From NCBI GenBank assembly GCA_949746285.1, contig CATJZH010000131.1, positions 1-22,352 on the forward strand: DNA of 22,352 nucleotides, read 5' to 3'. The translations under genes were made by a program, and so were the position numbers. Each line of letters opens with the position of its first letter. Within the stretch, counting starts at the first letter, position 1. This document shows positions 14,785-20,915 of the stretch, piece by piece. Below the pieces are notes generated by a model, which was not told where the DNA came from, did not search any database, and saw only the letters and a list, made by a program, of their open reading frames with translations. Origin of the DNA: an uncultured Clostridia bacterium. GTDB taxonomy: Bacteria; Bacillota; Clostridia; TANB77; CAG-508.

Positions 14785-16073
14785 TTATATTCCTATTAAG
14801 TTAATGTTGTCAATTTGTGAAATTTTTACCTTCTTTATTCTATTTGATAATTCTTCATTTGATTTTGTTTTTACCATTATATAATTAGCTGTATGTCCTT
14901 TATAATATTCACCATCAAATTCTTCAAACAAAACTTCTACCTCTTTTCCTACATACGATTTTAAATATTCTGTTTCATTTAAAATCGATAATTCTAATAA
15001 CTTTTTGCTTCTTAGTTCTTTTATGTCACCATTAATCTGTCCTTCCATTTTAGCTGCTTTTGTTCCTTTTCTTGGAGAATACTTAAAAATATGCATTTTA
15101 TAAAATTTTATTTTTTCTAAAAATTTATATGTAATTTCAAATTCTTTTTCTGTCTCTTGAGGAAACCCAACTATTATATCTGTTGTCAAAATAACATCAC
15201 TATATGCTTTTCTTAAACGCTCTACTATTATTTCAAACTCTTCTGCGCTATAACGCCTATTCATTCTTTCTAGTGTTTGTGTACAACCACTTTGAAGTGA
15301 TAAATGAAAATGATGACAAATTTTGTCTAATTTTGTTATTCTCTCAATAAATTCTCTAGTTATTAAAAGAGGTTCTATTGATCCTAATCTAATTCTTTCA
15401 ATTCCTTCTATTTCATTTATTTTCTCCAATAAATCTATAAGCTTAAATTTTTCTTTAAAATCTTTTCCATATGATGCTACATGAATTCCTGTTATTACTA
15501 CTTCTTTTATACCTTCTTTGGCAATTTTTTCTATTTCTTTTATAATATTTTCTGGAAGTCTACTTCTAACTCTTCCTCTTGCATAAGGGATTATACAATA
15601 AGAACAAAATCTGTCACATCCATCTTGAACTTTTATAACAGCTCTCGTTTTTTCGGTATATGTAACACTTCCAAAATCTCCGTAATTTTTATTTTGCATT
15701 ACATCATCTATTTTTGAATTCAATTTTTTTTCTATATGCTCTAAAATATTAATTTTTTCATTAGTACCTAAGTATAAATCTATTTCTTCTATTTTTTCTA
15801 ATTCTTCTTTTGAAACTTGTACATAACAACCGAATAGCTACAACAATTGAGTTTGGATTGTTTTTCTTTGCTTGTCTTAAAACTTGTCTTGATTTTCTGT
15901 CAGACATATTAGTTACTGTGCAAGTATTTATAATATAAATATCTGCTTTATCATCAAAATTAACTATTTCGTATCCTGCATTTTTAAATATTTGTATCAT
16001 TCCATTTGTTTCATATTGATTTACTTTACAACCGTAATGTATAAAATGCAACTTTTTTACTATTATTTTCCAT
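14785..16073 (-). CDS. mtaB: tRNA t6A37 methylthiotransferase MtaB, requiring two +1 frameshifts at CGG codons
   Basis: MtaB is a radical-SAM enzyme that adds a methylthio group to t6A at position 37 of tRNA (mainly tRNA-Lys), stabilising decoding. I start at the ATG at 16073 (MENNSKKVAFYTL). That frame meets TTA-CGG-TTG-TAA; skipping C16034 gives GCKVNQYETNGM, the classic MtaB opening. After 67 codons (NTCTVTNMSDRKSRQ) the frame meets ATT-CGG-TTG; skipping C15832 gives GCYVQVSKEELEK and 348 residues to the stop. The total is 428 aa, the family length. With both corrections all ligands are in place: C15, C51 and C82 of the auxiliary cluster, and CDRFCSYC (C152, C156, C159) for radical SAM, followed by IIPYARGRVRSR and a C-terminal TRAM domain. 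Without correction only a 15-residue peptide would come from this start. Confidence 0.88.
15827..15835 (-). other. Putative +1 recoding site ATT-CGG-TTG in mtaB (site C)
   Basis: Minus strand: GTA GCT ATT CGG TTG TTA in the zero frame; skipping the C at 15832 gives GTA GCT ATT GGT TGT TAT (V-A-I-G-C-Y), the conserved iron-sulfur motif of MtaB. The zero frame continues to a stop at 15761-15763, producing unrelated residues. Confidence 0.65.
16029..16037 (-). other. Putative +1 recoding site TTA-CGG-TTG in mtaB (site B)
   Basis: Minus strand: TAT ACA TTA CGG TTG TAA in the zero frame, ending two codons after CGG; skipping the C at 16034 gives TAT ACA TTA GGT TGT AAA (Y-T-L-G-C-K), the invariant start of MtaB proteins. 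The seven bases CGGTTGT are identical to site C. Confidence 0.65.
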
Positions 16074-16165
16074 AATTTAGCTCTCTTTCAAACTTTCTAT
16101 TCTTTTAATTTTTCTATATCAATTTCTTGTCTATTTACATCAAATTTGTATATCTATTATAATAC

Positions 16166-16196
16166 AAAATACCCACATATACAATGTGAGTATTTT
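16166..16196 (-). terminator. Terminator of mreB
   Basis: Imperfect hairpin of 13 bp with one mismatch (aaaatacccacat against atgtgagtatttt), 5-nt loop, 26 bp after the mreB stop. On the minus strand it ends in TATTTTG. It separates mreB from mtaB. Confidence 0.65.
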
Positions 16197-16221
16197 ATTT
16201 AGTATGACATATTAAATTTTA

Positions 16222-17217
16222 TTATTTTCTCATTCTATCCATATAATCTAAGTTATCTAATGCTTTTCCTGTTCCCTTTGCTACACATGAAATTGCATCT
16301 TCTGCAATCATAACATTAATTCCTGTTTTTTCTTGTAACAATCTGTCTAAACCATCTATTAAACAACCTCCACCTGTCATATAAATTCCTTTATCACTAA
16401 TATCTGCTGCAAGTTCAGGTGGTGTTTTTTCTAAAACAGAATGTACTGCATCTACAATAAGTGTTGCTGGTTCTTCTAAAGCCTCCATCATTTCACTTGA
16501 ATATATAGTTACTGTTTTTGGAAGACCTGTAACTAAATCTCTTCCTCTAACATCCATCTCCATGTCCTGAATTTTAGGAAATACACATCCTATTTGTTGT
16601 TTTAATTCTTCTGCTGTTCTTTCTCCTATCATAACATTATGTCTTTTTTTGATGTATTTTACTATATGTTCATCAAATTTATCTCCTGCTATTTTTATTG
16701 ATGTACTAACAACTGATCCTCCTAAAGAAATAACTGCTATATCTGTTGTTCCACCACCAATATCTACAATCATATTTCCACATGGTTTTGATATATCTAT
16801 TCCTGCTCCTATTGCTGCTGCAATTGGTTCTTCTATTAAACAAACTTTTCTAGCTCCTGCATTTGAAGCAGCATCTATAACTGCCTTTTTTTCTACTTCA
16901 GTAACTTGAGATGGTATACATATCATTATTCTAGGCGCAAATAAAAATCTTCCTCCTATTTTTCCAATAAAATATTTTAACATCTTTTCAGTTACTGTAT
17001 AATCTGAAATTACTCCATCTCTTAATGGTCTGATTGCTACAATATTTCCAGGAGTTCTTCCTAACATTCTTCTAGCTTCATGTCCAACAGCTAGTACTTC
17101 ACCAGTTACATTGTTTACAGCTACTACTGACGGTTCTCTTAAAATAATACCTTTTCCTTTAACATAAGCAATTACAGTAGCAGTTCCTAAATCAATTCCG
17201 ATATCTTGTCCAAACAT
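16222..17217 (-). CDS. mreB: Rod shape-determining protein, MreB/Mbl family
   Basis: An actin-like ATPase that forms membrane-bound filaments guiding side-wall peptidoglycan synthesis. The start is set at 17217 (MFGQDIGIDL), with AAGGAGAG (complement of 17225-17232) as ribosome binding site; the ATG at 17247 would place that site inside the gene. The product is 331 aa, the normal length. Visible: phosphate-1 motif DIGIDLGTATV (5-15), PSVVAVNN, IEEPIAAAIGAGI, phosphate-2 motif VDIGGGTTDIAVISLGG (151-167), and the adenosine motif TGGGCLIDGLD. MreB and Mbl paralogues cannot be told apart here with certainty. It has its own promoter and is divergent from the glycosyltransferase gene. Confidence 0.95.
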   Translation of the reverse strand: MFGQDIGIDLGTATVIAYVKGKGIILREPSVVAVNNVTGEVLAVGHEARRMLGRTPGNIVAIRPLRDGVISDYTVTEKMLKYFIGKIGGRFLFAPRIMICIPSQVTEVEKKAVIDAASNAGARKVCLIEEPIAAAIGAGIDISKPCGNMIVDIGGGTTDIAVISLGGSVVSTSIKIAGDKFDEHIVKYIKKRHNVMIGERTAEELKQQIGCVFPKIQDMEMDVRGRDLVTGLPKTVTIYSSEMMEALEEPATLIVDAVHSVLEKTPPELAADISDKGIYMTGGGCLIDGLDRLLQEKTGINVMIAEDAISCVAKGTGKALDNLDYMDRMRK

Positions 17218-17281
17218 TAACACTCTCTCCTTAAATATTTTTAGCAAATCTAATACTTTTCAATATTACATTCACATTACA

Positions 17282-17310
17282 ATTATATTACATTTTCACG
17301 TAAATATCAA
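17282..17310 (-). promoter_or_regulatory. Sigma-A promoter of mreB
   Basis: Minus strand: TTGATA (complement of 17305-17310), 17 nt, TATAAT (complement of 17282-17287), about 65 bp upstream of the chosen ATG. A near-consensus match. Confidence 0.75.
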
Positions 17311-17339
17311 GTGTTTTTCAAACTTTTTATTATTTTTAT

Positions 17340-17368
17340 TTGTAATAAATATTAGTATATGTTATAAT
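17340..17368 (+). promoter_or_regulatory. Sigma-A promoter of the glycosyltransferase gene, extended -10
   Basis: TTGTAA at 17340-17345, 17-nt spacer, TATAAT at 17363-17368 preceded by TGT (extended -10). AGGAG at 17388-17392 lies 6 nt before the ATG at 17399. Confidence 0.78.
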
Positions 17369-17398
17369 TGTTCTGTTATTATATATTAGGAGTAAAAA

Positions 17399-18343
17399 AT
17401 GGAAAAAATATCTGTAATAATATCTTGTTATAATGAAGAAAAAGCATTGCCATTATTTTATGATGAATTAATAAAAAATATTAAAAGTTTTCCTAAAACT
17501 ATTGATTTTGAAATTATTTTCGTAAATGATGGTTCTAAAGATAATACTTTAAATATTATTAAAAATTTAAGTTCTAAAAATAAACAAGTAAAATATATTT
17601 CATTTTCAAGAAATTTTGGAAAAGAAGCAGCTATATATGCTGGTCTTGAAAATTGCAGTGGAGATTATGTTACTCTTCTGGATGCTGACCTTCAAGATCC
17701 ACCTTCTCTTCTGTTAGAAATGTATACATATGTAAAAAATGAAAATTATGATGCTGTAGGAACAAGAAGAGTTAATAGAAAAGGTGAGCCAATAGTAAGA
17801 AGTTTCTTTTCAAAAGTTTTCTATAAATTAATAAATAAAATGACTAGTTTTGAAATGGTTGATGGAGCTAGAGATTATGTATTTATGAAAAGAAATGTCG
17901 TAGATGCAATTATTTCTCTAAAAGAATACAATAGATATTCAAAAGGATTATTCAGTTTTGTTGGATTTAATGTAAAGTGGATAGAATACCAAAACATAAA
18001 AAGAGTTGCTGGAAAAACGAAGTGGTCTTTTTGGAAATTAACAAAATATGCATTAGAAGGAATAACTGCTTTTTCTACTGCACCTTTAATATTATCATCA
18101 ATAATTGGATTATTTTTCTGTGTAGTATCTTTTCTTCTAATAATAGCAATTATTTTCAAAACTTTAATATTAGGAGATCCTACAAGTGGTTGGCCTTCTC
18201 TTGTATGTATAATATTTATGGTAAGTGGTATACAACTATTTTCTCTTGGAATTATAGGTCAATACTTATCAAAAACTTATCTTGAGGTAAAACAAAGACC
18301 AATATATATAGTAAAAGAAAAAAGCGAAAATTTAATAAACTAG
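17399..18343 (+). CDS. Family 2 glycosyltransferase, GtrB/polyprenyl-phosphate type
   Basis: A 314-aa membrane-bound glycosyltransferase, probably moving a sugar from a nucleotide donor to a polyprenyl phosphate carrier on the cytoplasmic face. The GT-A domain shows ISCYNEE (8-14), VNDGS (42-46), SRNFGKEAA (70-78) and the metal-binding DADLQDPP (95-102). RVAGKTKWSFWKL (202-214) matches the R..G.SKW/Y motif of the DPM1/GtrB group. Two C-terminal membrane helices (about 228-253 and 266-289) are typical of bactoprenol glycosyltransferases such as GtrB, YfdH and YkcC. The sugar and the final acceptor cannot be told. It is a single-gene unit with its own promoter and terminator. Confidence 0.92.
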   Translation: MEKISVIISCYNEEKALPLFYDELIKNIKSFPKTIDFEIIFVNDGSKDNTLNIIKNLSSKNKQVKYISFSRNFGKEAAIYAGLENCSGDYVTLLDADLQDPPSLLLEMYTYVKNENYDAVGTRRVNRKGEPIVRSFFSKVFYKLINKMTSFEMVDGARDYVFMKRNVVDAIISLKEYNRYSKGLFSFVGFNVKWIEYQNIKRVAGKTKWSFWKLTKYALEGITAFSTAPLILSSIIGLFFCVVSFLLIIAIIFKTLILGDPTSGWPSLVCIIFMVSGIQLFSLGIIGQYLSKTYLEVKQRPIYIVKEKSENLIN

Positions 18344-18347
18344 TTTT

Positions 18348-18381
18348 AATCCCTCAAAAAACAAAGTTTGAGGGATTTTTT
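18348..18381 (+). terminator. Terminator of the glycosyltransferase gene
   Basis: An 11-bp stem, aatccctcaaa (18348-18358) and tttgagggatt (18367-18377), with an 8-nt loop and six T. It begins 4 bp after the stop. A-runs on the other strand mean it may also act on the converging gene at 18400. Confidence 0.9.
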
Positions 18382-18399
18382 ATTAATGTTTTTTCGTTC

Positions 18400-18825
18400 T
18401 TATAAGAAGTTTTTTAGTTTCATCTTTTCTTTTTCTTCAAAATGATATAACCAAAATTTAAACTCTGCTATATTTTCTAAAGATGTTTCATATTCTTCAT
18501 TTTTAGAATTCTCCTCAAGAACTACAAGACTTCTTGTTACTTTTTCTAATTCATCATGTTCAAAAAACATAGATAATTTATCTTGCTTTTCATACCAATT
18601 ATCTTTAAATTTTTTCATTTTAATTTTCATATCTTCTTTATATTCTTCACTTAGTTCATTATTTTCTTCTAACTCTATCGCTTTTGATATTTTATCATAT
18701 ATTTCATCTACTTCTATAGTAACTTCTTTTACTGCTTTATCTGACATATAATTTGTAACAACTTCAAGTATAATTATTCCAATTATAATGATTATTATTA
18801 AAATAACTTCTTTCTTAAATCTCAT
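18400..18825 (-). CDS. DUF4363 family protein
   Basis: A 141-aa protein: basic N-terminus MRFKKEV, one membrane helix (about residues 7-23), then a long charged helical domain with FKDNWYEKQDKLSMFFEH and NIAEFKFWLYHF, typical of DUF4363. I start at 18825, where ATG overlaps the stop of the upstream gene (TAATG). GGAAGAG just upstream serves as ribosome binding site; an in-frame ATG 24 bp earlier is less likely. DUF4363 is regularly paired with DUF421 in Clostridia, probably as an extracytoplasmic partner. Function is unknown. Confidence 0.85.
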   Translation of the reverse strand: MRFKKEVILIIIIIIGIIILEVVTNYMSDKAVKEVTIEVDEIYDKISKAIELEENNELSEEYKEDMKIKMKKFKDNWYEKQDKLSMFFEHDELEKVTRSLVVLEENSKNEEYETSLENIAEFKFWLYHFEEKEKMKLKNFL

Positions 18826-19499
18826 TACTTCTCTTCCTTTTTCTGACAAAATATTGTTTGATCTCCATTTAAAACAACTACAAGCGCTTCTTCTGGCTTA
18901 AAACCAAATTTTCCAACTTCTTGTTCTAACCAGTTATAATCTTTTCCTATTTTATCAAGATTATCAGTCATAATTTTACCATCTATAACTAAATCATATG
19001 CTATTCCTTCATAATCTGCTTTTATATTAAAATCATCTGGTCTTAGTGCTCTTTTTTCTGGTTTTTGAACAACACTAATTTGTCCACTAGTTTCTAATAT
19101 TGCAAATTCAACGTCTCCTAAATTGTTTACATTATTAACTCTTAATCTTTCTTGTAATTCATTTATTGTAAAATTTTCTTGAATTAGAGCTTTTTCATCA
19201 ATTCTTCCTCTATAAATTAAAATTCTTGGTTTTCCACATATTATTTCCCTTATTTTAATACTTTTTAAATTGAGTACAGAAATTATTACATGCATTATTA
19301 GTAATCCAAATATTGGTATAACACCATAGACTATCGGGATTCCCAATTCTGACATAGGAGTGGCTGCTAAATCAGCAATCATAATTGATATAACAAGCTC
19401 AAATGGTTGCATTTGACCGATTTCTCTTTTTCCCATAAATCTCATTACAAATAATACCAAAATATATATAATTACAGTTCTAACTAATATAAGTATCAT
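18825..19499 (-). CDS. DUF421 membrane protein (YetF/YrbG-like)
   Basis: A 224-aa protein with three N-terminal membrane helices (about 3-20, 33-50, 57-77) and a cytoplasmic mixed alpha/beta domain. Family signature: RFMGKREIGQMQPFELVISI, IADLAATPM, KPRILIYRGRID (quoted in parts), and the second half NVNNLGDVEFAILETSGQISV. DUF421 proteins include spore-membrane and stress proteins of unknown mechanism. It is translationally coupled to DUF4363. Upstream on the minus strand TGATAA-17-CATATAA resembles forespore sigma-F/G promoters, which would fit a sporulation role but is weak evidence. Confidence 0.9.
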   Translation of the reverse strand: MILILVRTVIIYILVLFVMRFMGKREIGQMQPFELVISIMIADLAATPMSELGIPIVYGVIPIFGLLIMHVIISVLNLKSIKIREIICGKPRILIYRGRIDEKALIQENFTINELQERLRVNNVNNLGDVEFAILETSGQISVVQKPEKRALRPDDFNIKADYEGIAYDLVIDGKIMTDNLDKIGKDYNWLEQEVGKFGFKPEEALVVVLNGDQTIFCQKKEEK

Positions 19500-19643
19500 A
19501 TAAACCTCTAAATATAAATTTTATATGAATATTTTTCGCAAAAATTATCAAAATATACTTATATTTGTTTATAAATTTAATAAATTTTTTTGAAAATTTA
19601 TCTTTTATTTCAAATATACTTTTAAAGCAAGGAGGTTTGCAAG

Positions 19644-20021
19644 ATGGATAACAATAATTCAAATACACAATCCAATAGCACAATGGGAACTGTTGGTCAA
19701 ATAGTTGGTAGATTTATAGTTGCTGCAATTATCTTAGGTATTACTGCTTTCTTTACACCTGGTTTTTCTATAAATAACATTTGGTCATTAGCAATATCAG
19801 CTATCGTTTTAACTGTTATGGATTATCTTATAATAAAATTTACTGGATTACATGCAATGGCTTTTGGTAAAGGTTTTGTAGGTTTTGTACTTGCAGTAGT
19901 AATTTTATATGCAACACAATTCTTTGTAGCTGGATATTCTATATCTTGGATGGCTGCTATAATTGGTGCATTAATATACGGTGTAATTGATTATATTATG
20001 CCTGGTGAACAAGGTATGTAG
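19644..20021 (+). CDS. Phage holin family (superfamily IV-like) small membrane protein
   Basis: A 125-aa protein with an Asn/Ser/Thr-rich N-terminus (1-17) and four membrane helices. The motif FFTPGFSINNIWSLAISAIVLTVMDYLI is close to the PF04020-type pattern (quoted here as two pieces, FFTPGFSINN and IWSLAISAIVL). Despite the family name these proteins are common chromosomal membrane proteins and not proof of a prophage; no phage genes are nearby. AAGGAGG at 19629-19635 strongly supports the start. It is divergent from DUF421. Confidence 0.8.
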   Translation: MDNNNSNTQSNSTMGTVGQIVGRFIVAAIILGITAFFTPGFSINNIWSLAISAIVLTVMDYLIIKFTGLHAMAFGKGFVGFVLAVVILYATQFFVAGYSISWMAAIIGALIYGVIDYIMPGEQGM

Positions 20022-20042
20022 TTTAATTCTTTATTAAATTAC

Positions 20043-20094
20043 AATTGACTTATAAATAGTTTTTTATAATTATTTATAAGTCAATTTATTTTTT
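20043..20094 (+). terminator. Terminator of the holin-family gene
   Basis: A perfect 16-bp inverted repeat, aattgacttataaata (20043-20058) and its complement at 20071-20086, 12-nt loop, followed by a T-run to 20096. It starts 22 bp after the stop. Confidence 0.88.
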
Positions 20095-20112
20095 TTAAAA
20101 AATTTAATTTTT

Positions 20113-20138
20113 TTGTCACTTTTTGTCGATTTAAATCG
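20113..20138 (+). promoter_or_regulatory. Two 0A-box-like repeats and a 12-bp palindrome upstream of the Spo0A-like gene
   Basis: TTTTGTCACT (20111-20120) and TTTTGTCGAT (20121-20130) are tandem at 10-bp spacing; the second contains TTGTCGAT, one change from the Spo0A box TTGTCGAA. CGATTTAAATCG at 20127-20138 is a perfect palindrome overlapping the second copy. This fits binding by a Spo0A-type domain, possibly the product of the gene itself. Confidence 0.5.
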
Positions 20139-20163
20139 TTTTATATATGAGGGGTGTGTTTTT

Positions 20164-20847
20164 ATGTTAAAAGTTTTAATTGTATGTAAAGAAAATAAAA
20201 CTGCTAAAAAAATTATTAACAATATTATTGTTAATAATAATGACTTACGAATAGTTGGAATTGCAAACACTTTAGAGGAAACAAAAAATCTATTTAAAAC
20301 TGTTGAATCAGATTTAATTATTACTACAAATCGTAATGTAGTTGATTTAATAAAAAACAAATTTTTAGCTCATCGTCCAGCCATTGTATTAATCTCAAAA
20401 AATAAAAAAATAAATACTCGTACAAGAAAATTATTAAAACTTGATTATAGTTTAAGTTTTTCAGAAATGTCTAAAAAGATTTCAGTATTTATAAAAAAAC
20501 ATATTACTTCTCAGGAAGAAGAAGTTGCTAAAATTTTATCTAGACTTGGTTTTGATTTTAAATTATCTGGAACTTTATTTTTATTAGATGCAATTGTTTA
20601 TGGTCGTACATATAAATCTACATATTGTTTTGAAACTTTAGTTAAAGATTTATATGATTACGTTGCACAAAATAATAATACTACTATAAATAGAGTTAAA
20701 TGGTCTGTTGAGCGTTCTATAAATTATATGTATAATAGACACACAAAAGAAAGTTATACATATGTTGAAAAGTGTTTCAATATAAAATATCCTGAAAAAG
20801 TAACACCTAAATTGCTTATAAATGTTTTGGTAAATAATTTAGGATAA
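20164..20847 (+). CDS. Spo0A-like DNA-binding protein with a degenerate receiver domain
   Basis: Start chosen at 20164 (MLKVLIVCKE), preceded by GAGGGG; the earlier ATG at 20113 would add residues overlapping the putative operator. The protein is 227 aa. Residues 122-226 match the Spo0A effector domain: ILSRLGFDFKLSGTLFLLDAI, ETLVKDLYDYVAQN, and the DNA-reading helix region NNTTINRVKWSVERSI (170-185), like NTTASRVERAIRHAI in Spo0A. Residues 1-110 look like a receiver fold, but the acidic pair after beta-1 is C8-K9 and the expected phospho-acceptor Asp is in DLIITTN, where Thr replaces it. Phosphorelay control therefore seems impossible. It may be a constitutive regulator or a competitor of true Spo0A. 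Confidence 0.82.
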   Translation: MLKVLIVCKENKTAKKIINNIIVNNNDLRIVGIANTLEETKNLFKTVESDLIITTNRNVVDLIKNKFLAHRPAIVLISKNKKINTRTRKLLKLDYSLSFSEMSKKISVFIKKHITSQEEEVAKILSRLGFDFKLSGTLFLLDAIVYGRTYKSTYCFETLVKDLYDYVAQNNNTTINRVKWSVERSINYMYNRHTKESYTYVEKCFNIKYPEKVTPKLLINVLVNNLG

Positions 20848-20882
20848 TTTATTTATTGCAGTTTTTTCTTAATTTTACAAAA

Positions 20883-20909
20883 AAGTTGCTAGAATAACTC
20901 TAGCAACTT
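20883..20909 (-). terminator. Terminator of ileS
   Basis: An 11-bp perfect stem, aagttgctaga (20883-20893) and tctagcaactt (20899-20909), 5-nt loop. On the minus strand it is followed by TTTT, and it begins 6 bp after the ileS stop. Confidence 0.9.
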
Positions 20910-20915
20910 AAAAAC

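Noticed and set aside
15761..16051. The ATG at 16051 (MHFIHYGCKV) as start of a short separate protein upstream of mtaB
   Set aside because: It gives GCKVNQYE but not the conserved KVAFYTL in front of it, which is found complete in the neighbouring frame from 16073 and joins exactly at the CGG codon.
16074..16145. A short minus-strand frame ending ...DIEKLKE just upstream of mtaB, looking like the tail of a lost gene
   Set aside because: Only about 18 codons between stops, no start codon or ribosome binding site; too short to support.
19644..20021. Prophage remnant, suggested by the holin-family protein
   Set aside because: No other phage genes, integrase or attachment sites nearby; such proteins are widespread as ordinary chromosomal membrane proteins.
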